This document shows, one piece after another, positions 26,830 through 34,016 of a stretch of 42,927 bases of DNA. A program made the position numbers and the translations under genes. The notes below the pieces were generated by a model. It did not search any database. It was not told the origin of the DNA and saw only the letters and a program-made list of their open reading frames with translations. This stretch comes from Propionibacteriaceae bacterium (lineage in GTDB: Bacteria > Actinomycetota > Actinomycetes > Propionibacteriales > Propionibacteriaceae), in NCBI GenBank assembly GCA_020846255.1, contig JADLEH010000104.1, positions 1 through 42,927 on the forward strand, in the 5' to 3' direction. The number at the start of each line of letters is the position of its first letter. The first letter of the stretch is position 1.

Positions 26830-27339
26830 TCAGGCCGGGATGGTGCCGGCTGCGTTCTCCAGGTGGGCGCGGACGAACCACTGGAACTTCTCCAGCTCGG
26901 CCGTCTGCCCGATCAGGAGGTCCTGGGTGACCAGGTCGAGCTCCTCCAGGTCGTCCAGCGCCTTGCGGTTGGAGGCCACGACGCCGTCGTAGACCTTGTC
27001 GAGCGCCTCGAGGTGGGTCTGGACCAGGGCCCGGCCCAGCGGGTAGTCGTCCCAGGTGCGGGTGGAGACGATCGCGCCGGGGGTGCCGTTGGGCGATGCG
27101 CCCAGGGCCGCGATCCGCTCGGCGACGGCGTCCGCGTACAGCCGGACCAGCTCAACCTGGGGATCGATCATCTCGTGCACCCCGATGAAGTTGGGGCCGA
27201 CGACGTTCCAGTGCACGTGCTTCAAGGTCAGGTGCAGGTCGTTGTAGCAGGCGAGTCGCTCCTGCAGGATCGCGACGACCTGGGTGGCCTCGTCGCTGGA
27301 CAACCCCGGCAGGGTGAACTTGCTCTTGGTTGTGGCCAT
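26830..27339 (-). CDS. dps: Dps family DNA-binding/ferritin-like protein
   Basis: LHLTLKHVHWNVVGPNFIGVHEMIDPQVELVRLYADAVAERIAALG ferroxidase motif. Confidence 0.93.
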   Translation of the reverse strand: MATTKSKFTLPGLSSDEATQVVAILQERLACYNDLHLTLKHVHWNVVGPNFIGVHEMIDPQVELVRLYADAVAERIAALGASPNGTPGAIVSTRTWDDYPLGRALVQTHLEALDKVYDGVVASNRKALDDLEELDLVTQDLLIGQTAELEKFQWFVRAHLENAAGTIPA

Positions 27340-27441
27340 GGCATCTCCTTCGGTTACTGGTGACCGCGCGGGTACTCCGGTCCTGTACCCGGATGATTCG
27401 ACGCCAGACCAAACCGGTCCAGCTGCGGCGGCATTCCCGGA

Positions 27442-27918
27442 TCAGGCGCCGCCCAACACGGCCACCAGCCACACCCCGGCGGACGCGAGCGCCAGCGCGA
27501 GCTCGATCAGCATGCCGAGGCCGGTCGCCTTCAGGCCGACCACGGCAGAGGCCCAGGCCCGTCGCGGTTCCCGCAGCCGCAGGTACTCGGCGAGGAACAG
27601 CCCGAGCGGGAAGAAGAGCAGCAGCCCGACCACCGGGATGACGAAGAAGCCGACGATGCCGGCCAGCCCGGCCAAGACGAGGGAACGCCCGGGCACTCCG
27701 GCGGCACGGGTGTGCCGGGCCGTGATGAACCAGGTGATGGTCGCCCCGACCGCCAGCAGTAGCACGCAACCGGCGAAGACCAGCCAGGCCTGGGTGGTGC
27801 CGGTGAGCACGGCCCAGACGAGTACAGCGAGGGCGATCAGGATCGAGCCCGGCAGGACCGGGATCACGATGCCGACCAGCCCGATCAGGATGGCCAGCCC
27901 GACCAGTACCTCCAGCAT
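27442..27918 (-). CDS. DUF456 domain membrane protein
   Basis: MLEVLVGLAILIGLVGIVIPVLPGSILIALAVLVWAVLTG...; typical DUF456 IPVLPG pattern. Confidence 0.85.
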   Translation of the reverse strand: MLEVLVGLAILIGLVGIVIPVLPGSILIALAVLVWAVLTGTTQAWLVFAGCVLLLAVGATITWFITARHTRAAGVPGRSLVLAGLAGIVGFFVIPVVGLLLFFPLGLFLAEYLRLREPRRAWASAVVGLKATGLGMLIELALALASAGVWLVAVLGGA

Positions 27919-28051
27919 CGCGAACCTCCAGATCAGGGGAGCCGTTCGGCGTCCCTGCCGAATAGTGTGCCAAGGCCATCCGAACCGGCCGTCGTGGCTA
28001 GGGTGTTCGCGTCGGGAGCCACTGCGGCCCCCACGCTCAGGAGAAGTACCC

Positions 28052-29095
28052 ATGAACCCAGTCGTGCAGTCCACTCCGGTCAGGGCGCCGAGCAACCCGG
28101 CCTATGCCGCAGCCCGCGAGCTCAGCGACGGTCAGGCCAAGCCGCTGGGCGCCCTCGGTGACCTGGAGACCCTTGCCGCCTGGGTTGCCGCCTGTCAGGG
28201 ACACTGCCCGCCGCGGCAGCTGGACGACGTCCGGGTGGTCGTCTTCGCCGGCGACCACGGGGTCGCGCAGGACGGCGTCTCGGCCTATCCGGCCGAGATC
28301 ACCCCGGCCATGGTCTACGGCATCGCCGCCGGTCACGCCGGGGTGTCAGCCCTTGCCGCGGCCAACGACGTGCGGGTCTCGATCTACGACCTCGGCGTGG
28401 CCGTCGACTTCCCGGACCTGCCGCCGGAGATCAGCCGGTTCAAGGTCCGCAGGTCCAGTGGCGCGATCCACCTCACCGACGCGCTGACCCGGGAGGAGGC
28501 CGAGCAGGCGATCGCTGCCGGCGACCGGATCGCCGCCGAACAGGTGGCCGACGGCGCCCAGCTGCTGATCGCCGGGGACCTCGGCATCGGCAACACCACC
28601 ATCGCGGCAGCGCTGATCGCGGCCAGCCTCGGTGTGCCGGCAGCAGCTGTCACCGGCCGCGGCACCGGGATCGACGAAGGCACCCTCGTGCACAAGACCG
28701 CTCTGGTGGAGGCAGCGCTCGCCCGGGCCGGTGAACGGGTGGCCGATCCGGTGGAGCGGCTCGCGGCGATCGGCTCGGCGGACTTCGCGGCGGCGGCCGG
28801 CTTCATCGCCGGGGCAGCGCGCCGCGGCGTGCCGGTGCTCCTGGACGGGGTGATCGCCGCGGCGGAGGCGCTGGTCGCCGAGGACCTGGCGCCCGGGACC
28901 AGGGGCTGGCTGCAGGCCGGGCACCGCTCCACCGAGCCGGGCCAGGCGCTCGCCCTCGACCGGTTGGGCCTCAAGCCGTTGGTGGACTTCTCGATGCGGC
29001 TGGGGGAGGGCAGCGGCGCCGTGCTCGCCGTGCCGATGGTCCGCTCGGCGGTGGCTGCCCTCACCGGCATCGCCCAGCTGGCCGACCTGACATGA
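28052..29095 (+). CDS. cobT: nicotinate-nucleotide-dimethylbenzimidazole phosphoribosyltransferase
   Basis: VVVFAGDHGVAQDGVSAYPAEIT, LIAGDLGIGNTTIAAALIAA, GHRSTEPGQALALDRLGLKPLVDFSMRLGEGSGAVLAVPM. Confidence 0.96.
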   Translation: MNPVVQSTPVRAPSNPAYAAARELSDGQAKPLGALGDLETLAAWVAACQGHCPPRQLDDVRVVVFAGDHGVAQDGVSAYPAEITPAMVYGIAAGHAGVSALAAANDVRVSIYDLGVAVDFPDLPPEISRFKVRRSSGAIHLTDALTREEAEQAIAAGDRIAAEQVADGAQLLIAGDLGIGNTTIAAALIAASLGVPAAAVTGRGTGIDEGTLVHKTALVEAALARAGERVADPVERLAAIGSADFAAAAGFIAGAARRGVPVLLDGVIAAAEALVAEDLAPGTRGWLQAGHRSTEPGQALALDRLGLKPLVDFSMRLGEGSGAVLAVPMVRSAVAALTGIAQLADLT

Positions 29096-29859
29096 ACCGG
29101 CTCGCCGGCTTTCGGCTGGCGGTCGGCCTGCTGACGGTCGTCCCGGTCCGGCCACCGGCGGAGATCGGCCGTCCGCAGGCCCGGACGGCGATGCTCGTCG
29201 CGCCGCTGGCGGTGCTGCCGGTTGCGCTCGCAGCCGGCGTGGCCGGCTGGGGAGCCGTCTGGGTCGGGCTGCCGGGGCTGCTGGCCGGGTTGCTGGCAGT
29301 TGCGGTGCTCGCGCTGGGCACGCGGGCCATGCACCTGGACGGTCTCGCCGACACCACCGACGGCCTCGGCAGCGGCAAGGACGCCGCCCGTGCGCTTGAG
29401 ATCATGCGTCGCGGCGACATCGGCCCGATGGGGACGGTCGCGCTCATCCTCGCCCTCGCGCTGCAGGCCGTCGCAGCCGGCGCCGTGCTCGAACTCCGGC
29501 ACGGCTGGCTGCTGCTGGTGGTGCTGGTCTGTCTCTCCCGGGCCGCGCTGTTGTTCGGTTGTGCCACCGGTGTGCCGTCGGCCCGGCCGGACGGGTTGGG
29601 CGCCCTGGTGGCAGGGAGCGTGCCCGCGCCCTGGGCCGTCCTCGCCGGCCTGCTCTGGTTCGGGCTCGCCGGTGGCGTCGGCCTGCTCGTCGGCCAGGCC
29701 TGGTGGCTGCCGCTGGTCGGGGCGGCGCTGGCAGCTGCAGCCTGCATCCTGCTGCTGCGGCGGTGCGTCCGCAGGTTCGGCGGAATCACCGGCGACGTGC
29801 TCGGCGCCCTGGTCGAGGTCGCCGCGACGGTCCTGCTGGTGGTCGCAGCCGCCGGCTGA
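29092..29859 (+). CDS. cobS: adenosylcobinamide-GDP ribazoletransferase
   Basis: ATGA overlap with cobT; RAMHLDGLADTTDGLGSGKDAARALEIMRRGDIGPMGTVALILAL, GGITGDVLGALVEVAATVLLV. Confidence 0.95.
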   Translation: MNRLAGFRLAVGLLTVVPVRPPAEIGRPQARTAMLVAPLAVLPVALAAGVAGWGAVWVGLPGLLAGLLAVAVLALGTRAMHLDGLADTTDGLGSGKDAARALEIMRRGDIGPMGTVALILALALQAVAAGAVLELRHGWLLLVVLVCLSRAALLFGCATGVPSARPDGLGALVAGSVPAPWAVLAGLLWFGLAGGVGLLVGQAWWLPLVGAALAAAACILLLRRCVRRFGGITGDVLGALVEVAATVLLVVAAAG

Positions 29860-29864
29860 GGCCG

Positions 29865-29892
29865 GGCCTTCACCGGCCGGCCTTCACCGGCC
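29865..29892. repeat. 14-bp tandem duplication GGCCTTCACCGGCC x2
   Basis: Exact tandem copies 29865-29878 and 29879-29892 between convergent cobS and cobU. Confidence 0.85.
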
Positions 29893-29904
29893 GGAGGTCC
29901 CTGC

Positions 29905-30438
29905 TCAGAGCAGGAGTGGGCGGCCGGAAACCATGAGCACGACCCGGTCGCAGGCCTCCCCCAGTTGCTGGTTGATCCGGCCGAGGTGGTCGGCGAAGAG
30001 CCGGCCGGCGCGGTACTCCGACACCAGTCCCCAGCCGACCTCGTTGGTCACGACCACCACTTCGCCGGGATGGTTCCGGACGGCCTCGGCGAGGGCAGCC
30101 ACCTCCACGGCGAGCCGCTGCGCCCACTCGGGCTCCTCGGCGTCCCAGGCCTTCCAGGAGTCGAGGAGCCGGGTGAGCCAGGTGCCCAGGCAGTCGATCA
30201 GCACCGGACCGGGTGCATCGGCCACGGCATCGGCGATGGCGAGGGTCTCCACCGTCCGCCACGCCGCCGGACGGCGCAGGCGGTGGGCAGCGACCCGGGC
30301 AGCCCACTCCGGGTCGCCGGCCGGATCGGCGGGATAGCCGGGTGCGACATAGGTGACCGGATCATCGGGGGACAGCAGAGCCTCGGCGTAGCGGGACTTG
30401 CCGCTGCGCACCCCACCGGTGACCAGGACGTGAGCCAT
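29905..30438 (-). CDS. cobU: bifunctional adenosylcobinamide kinase / adenosylcobinamide-phosphate guanylyltransferase
   Basis: MAHVLVTGGVRSGKSRYAEALL P-loop, VLIDCLGTWLTRLLD, VVVVTNEVGWGLV. Confidence 0.95.
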   Translation of the reverse strand: MAHVLVTGGVRSGKSRYAEALLSPDDPVTYVAPGYPADPAGDPEWAARVAAHRLRRPAAWRTVETLAIADAVADAPGPVLIDCLGTWLTRLLDSWKAWDAEEPEWAQRLAVEVAALAEAVRNHPGEVVVVTNEVGWGLVSEYRAGRLFADHLGRINQQLGEACDRVVLMVSGRPLLL

Positions 30439-30465
30439 GGCCCGAACCCTACTAACCTCACCGGG

Positions 30466-31443
30466 GTGAGTGACTCCGAAGCGTTCGTCTCCACCGGCCG
30501 GCTTGCCCCAGCAGCTGAGGTGCGGCGACTCCTGCAGGCCGTCCACGCCGAGGTGGCAGCACTCAGCGAGGGTGAGAACTCGCAGGTCTACCCGACGCTG
30601 GCGCAGGCGGACCCGCAGCGGTTCGGGCTCTGCATGGTCGCCACCGACGGTCAGGTCTTCGAGTGCGGTGACGCCCTGGCCGGGTTCTCCCTGATGAGTG
30701 TTGCCAAGCCGTTCACCTTCGCCCTGGTGTGCGCCCACCTCGGCGCCGACCGGGCCCGCAGCGAACTCGGGGTGAATGCGACCGGGCAGGCGTTCAACGC
30801 GGTCGGGCCGGTGCTGGCGGCGCCCGGTGGCCGCACCAACCCGATGGTCAACGCCGGCGCCATCGCCACCTGCAGCCGCCTTCCGGGCGCCGGCGTCGAG
30901 GAGCAGTGGCTGCACCTGCTGGCCGGGTTGTCGGCCTTCGCCGGCCGCGACCTGGCGCTGGACGAGGAGGTCTACGCGAACGTGACGGCCACCAACTTCC
31001 GCAACCGGGAGATCACGGCTGCCCTCGACCGGCAGGGTGCCCTCGCCGGCGATCCGGACGCCGCGCTCGAGCTGTACACCCGGCAGAGCAGCCTGCTGGT
31101 GACGGCACACGACCTGGCGGTGATGGGGGCGACGCTGGCCGATGGCGGGGTGAACCCCGTGACTCGCAGCCGGGTCATCGCCCAGCCGTTGTGCCAGCCG
31201 GTGCTGGCCGTGATGGCCACGGCCGGCATGTACGAGCGGTCCGGGGACTGGCTCTACGACGTCGGGCTGCCCGGCAAGTCCGGGATCGGCGGCGGCGTGG
31301 TGACCGTCTCCCCCGGCAAGGGCGGGCTGGGGAGCTTCTCGCCGCGCCTGGATGCGGCCGGCAACAGCGTCCGCGGCGTGCGCGCGGCCATGCGGCTGGC
31401 TGCCGAACTCGGCCTCGGGCTGTTCGCCTCCCGCCCCTCCTGA
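30466..31443 (+). CDS. glsA: glutaminase A
   Basis: GTG start; FSLMSVAKPFTFALV SxxK motif, GRTNPMVNAGAIAT, PGKSGIGGGVVTVSPGKGGLGSFSPRLD. Confidence 0.94.
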   Translation: MSDSEAFVSTGRLAPAAEVRRLLQAVHAEVAALSEGENSQVYPTLAQADPQRFGLCMVATDGQVFECGDALAGFSLMSVAKPFTFALVCAHLGADRARSELGVNATGQAFNAVGPVLAAPGGRTNPMVNAGAIATCSRLPGAGVEEQWLHLLAGLSAFAGRDLALDEEVYANVTATNFRNREITAALDRQGALAGDPDAALELYTRQSSLLVTAHDLAVMGATLADGGVNPVTRSRVIAQPLCQPVLAVMATAGMYERSGDWLYDVGLPGKSGIGGGVVTVSPGKGGLGSFSPRLDAAGNSVRGVRAAMRLAAELGLGLFASRPS

Positions 31444-31444
31444 C

Positions 31445-32185
31445 CTAACGCAGCCGGCCGCGGGCCAGCCGGTCGGCGTCGACGCGGTACCCGGCGGCGT
31501 GCCGGGCCAGTTCCGGGTTGCCCAGCTCTGCCGCAGCGGCCTCGCTGAAATCGGCCAGGGCCTGGAGGCGGAGCACGGCTGTCGAAACCAGCGCTGCCGG
31601 GGTCGCGGCGGAACGGTAGGCGGCGAGCAGGCGACCCAGCCGGCCCGCACGCTCGGCCGCAGTGAACGGGCCGCTCTCCAGGGCGCCGGTCAGCGGCACC
31701 AGCCGGTAGGCCAGGTAGGCCAGATCCCAGGCCCGCGGTCCGGGAGAGCTGTGGTCGAAGTCGATCACCCCGGTGAGCCTGCCGGCGGTGAAGACCAGGT
31801 TGTAGGGCGCGAAGTCGTTGTGGCAGACCACCTCCGCCGGCTCCCGGACGGGTGAGCGCCAGCCGGAGGCGACCACGGCGAGCGGCACCGAGGCGTCGTG
31901 GAGCCGGCGCAGGAGCACCGCAGCAGCGCCGAGCACCGACTCGGCCCAGACCCATTCCGGCATCGGGTACGCCGGCACCGTTCCGGGAAGGAAACTCAGT
32001 CGCTCCCGGCCGTCAGCGGTCAGCCCGAGCCGGCGCGGAGTCTCGGGAATGCCGGCCTCCGCGTAGAGGTCGAGCAACCGGTGGACCTGGGGCGTCCACC
32101 GCCCGGCCGGGCGGAGCACCTCGTCGCCGAGACGGCTGACGGCCCCCATGTTGCCGCCGGCCAGCGGCTGCTCAGCTGCGTCCAC
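31445..32185 (-). CDS. aminoglycoside phosphotransferase (APH)-family protein
   Basis: VVCHNDFAPYNLVFTAGRLTGVIDFDHSSPGPRAWDLAYLAYRLVPL catalytic loop and DFD. Confidence 0.85.
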   Translation of the reverse strand: MDAAEQPLAGGNMGAVSRLGDEVLRPAGRWTPQVHRLLDLYAEAGIPETPRRLGLTADGRERLSFLPGTVPAYPMPEWVWAESVLGAAAVLLRRLHDASVPLAVVASGWRSPVREPAEVVCHNDFAPYNLVFTAGRLTGVIDFDHSSPGPRAWDLAYLAYRLVPLTGALESGPFTAAERAGRLGRLLAAYRSAATPAALVSTAVLRLQALADFSEAAAAELGNPELARHAAGYRVDADRLARGRLR

Positions 32186-32212
32186 GGCCCCATTCGACCA
32201 CCCCGAACCCGC

Positions 32213-32280
32213 CGAGAGCCAGCCTTGGCGTCGAGGGCCAGCGCCCAGGGCATGGCGCTCGACGCCAAGGCTGGCCCTCG
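32213..32280. repeat. large imperfect hairpin, terminator candidate downstream of ldh
   Basis: CGAGAGCCAGCCTTGGCGTCGAG ... CTCGACGCCAAGGCTGGCCCTCG, 23-bp arms with one mismatch; nested AGCGCC/GGCGCT. Confidence 0.75.
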
Positions 32281-32303
32281 GTGATGGGGCGGACGGAGCA
32301 GGG

Positions 32304-33287
32304 TCAGTAGCCGATGGCGTTCAGGGTGGACCTGATGGCGGCGGCCGACTTGTTCAGCATGCCGATCTCGTGGGCGTCCATCGGGAACTCGAAGGTGCGC
32401 TGGATGCCGCCCGGGCCGACGAGGCTCGGGACGGAGAGGGCGACGCCGGAGACGCCGCGGTAGTCGGTGAGCACGCTCGAGAGCGGCCAGATCTTGCGCT
32501 GGTCGTTGAGGATCGCCTCGACGAGCCGGGCGCCGGCCAGGCCGATCGCGTAGTTGGTCGCACCCTTGCCCTCGATGATCGAGTAGGCGGCGTGGACGGT
32601 GTCGTGGGCGATCCCGGCCAGCGCCTCCTCGGTGAAGATGCGGCGGCCGTCGGGGTCCTGCCACTCCCGGATCGGGATCTGCGCGATCGAGGCTGACGAC
32701 CAGATCGGGAACTCGGTGTCGCCGTGCTCGCCGAACATCGCGGCGTGCACGTTCGACAGCGAGACGCCGGCACGCTGGGCGATCGCCCAGCGCAGCCTCG
32801 AGGTGTCCAGCAGGGTGCCGGTGGACAGCACCCGGTTCACCGGGAGGCCGCTGACCTTCTGCGCGACGACGGTGAGGACGTCGCAGGGGTTGGTCACCAG
32901 TACCAGGACGGCGTTCGGAGCCTGTTCGAGCAGGTCGGGGACCAGCTTCGTCATGATCCCGGCGTTGACCCCGGCGAGGTCGAGCCGGGTCTGGCCGGGC
33001 TTCTGGCGGGCACCGGCGGTGATGATGATCACCGAGGAGTCCTTGACAACGGAGATGTCGGCGCCGCCGGTGACCACGGAGGTGGGGGTGAACTGCGTGC
33101 CGTGGGCAAGGTCGTGCACCTCAGCTTCGACCTTCTTGGCGTCGATGTCGTAGAGGGCGATCTGGCGGGCCGAACCGCGGATCAGGGAGGCGTAGGCGAT
33201 CGAGGTTCCGACCGACCCGGCGCCGACGACGGACAGCTTCGAGTTGGCGAGATTGGCGTTTTCGACGGTGACTGAGGTCATGGTCAA
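32304..33287 (-). CDS. ldh: L-lactate dehydrogenase
   Basis: [57 protein letters not shown]. Confidence 0.94.
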   Translation of the reverse strand: MTMTSVTVENANLANSKLSVVGAGSVGTSIAYASLIRGSARQIALYDIDAKKVEAEVHDLAHGTQFTPTSVVTGGADISVVKDSSVIIITAGARQKPGQTRLDLAGVNAGIMTKLVPDLLEQAPNAVLVLVTNPCDVLTVVAQKVSGLPVNRVLSTGTLLDTSRLRWAIAQRAGVSLSNVHAAMFGEHGDTEFPIWSSASIAQIPIREWQDPDGRRIFTEEALAGIAHDTVHAAYSIIEGKGATNYAIGLAGARLVEAILNDQRKIWPLSSVLTDYRGVSGVALSVPSLVGPGGIQRTFEFPMDAHEIGMLNKSAAAIRSTLNAIGY

Positions 33288-33290
33288 AGC

Positions 33291-33929
33291 CTATCCAGCC
33301 GGGCGTTCCTCGGTGACCAGCGACCGCAGCACCGCTGCCAGCTGCTGGCGCCGCGGGCCGTCGTCGGGTTCGAGGCCGTGCAGCAGCGCTGAACTGCCGC
33401 TGTGGGCATAAACGGCATGGAGCAGGTCGATCGCCTGTTCGATGGGCACGAGGAGCCGGGCCCCGACGCGCTCGACAGCACTCTGGAGCAGTTCGCCGAT
33501 CTGGACGATCATCTCGTCGTTCAGGTTGAGGAAGGCCGGCCGGATGGCGGGGTTCCGGATCGCGTAGAGCCGCAGCTCGAGACCGGTGACGAGGTCCTCT
33601 GTGGTTCGCGGCTGGACGGCCATGAAGACGCTCAGGGCCGAGTCGACGAGTTCCTCGATGCACGAGGCCCCCAGCACCCCCGAGCGCAGGGCCTCGACAG
33701 CCTGCTGCGTCGCCGACAACTCGCGGGCGGCCTGGCGGTTGAGCACGGCGAGGCAGAGTTCGTCCTTGTCGGCGAAGTTCGAGTAGAACGCGCCCCTGGT
33801 GAACTCGGCGCGCTCACAGATCTCCTCGACGCTGGCGCCGAGGACTCCCTTCGCCGCGAACAGCGCGACCGCCGCGTCCATCAGCTTCTCGCGGGTCTGC
33901 GTGCGCCGAGGCGTCAGCGTGTGGGCCAT
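33291..33929 (-). CDS. TetR-family transcriptional regulator
   Basis: TREKLMDAAVALFAAKGVLGASVEEICERAEFTRGAFYSNFADKDELCLAVL. Confidence 0.94.
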   Translation of the reverse strand: MAHTLTPRRTQTREKLMDAAVALFAAKGVLGASVEEICERAEFTRGAFYSNFADKDELCLAVLNRQAARELSATQQAVEALRSGVLGASCIEELVDSALSVFMAVQPRTTEDLVTGLELRLYAIRNPAIRPAFLNLNDEMIVQIGELLQSAVERVGARLLVPIEQAIDLLHAVYAHSGSSALLHGLEPDDGPRRQQLAAVLRSLVTEERPAG

Positions 33930-33944
33930 GGCGCCTCCTTCGGG

Positions 33945-33979
33945 TTGAATACGACTGTGTATTGAATACGATACTGTAT
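33945..33979. promoter_or_regulatory. tandem TetR operator candidate (TTGAATACGAnnnTGTAT x2)
   Basis: Two copies with 17-bp period, the second containing palindrome CGATAC-T-GTATCG, in the tetR/MMPL divergent intergenic region. Confidence 0.7.
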
Positions 33980-34016
33980 CGAGTCTTCCTCACCTGGCTT
34001 GGCCGAAAGGTTGCCC

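Noticed and set aside
27919-28051. Possible cobalamin riboswitch before cobT (GCCACTG present)
   Set aside because: The 133-bp interval lacks the rest of the conserved core (e.g. GGTGAA / B12 box AGYCMGGAGACC); the match is probably chance.
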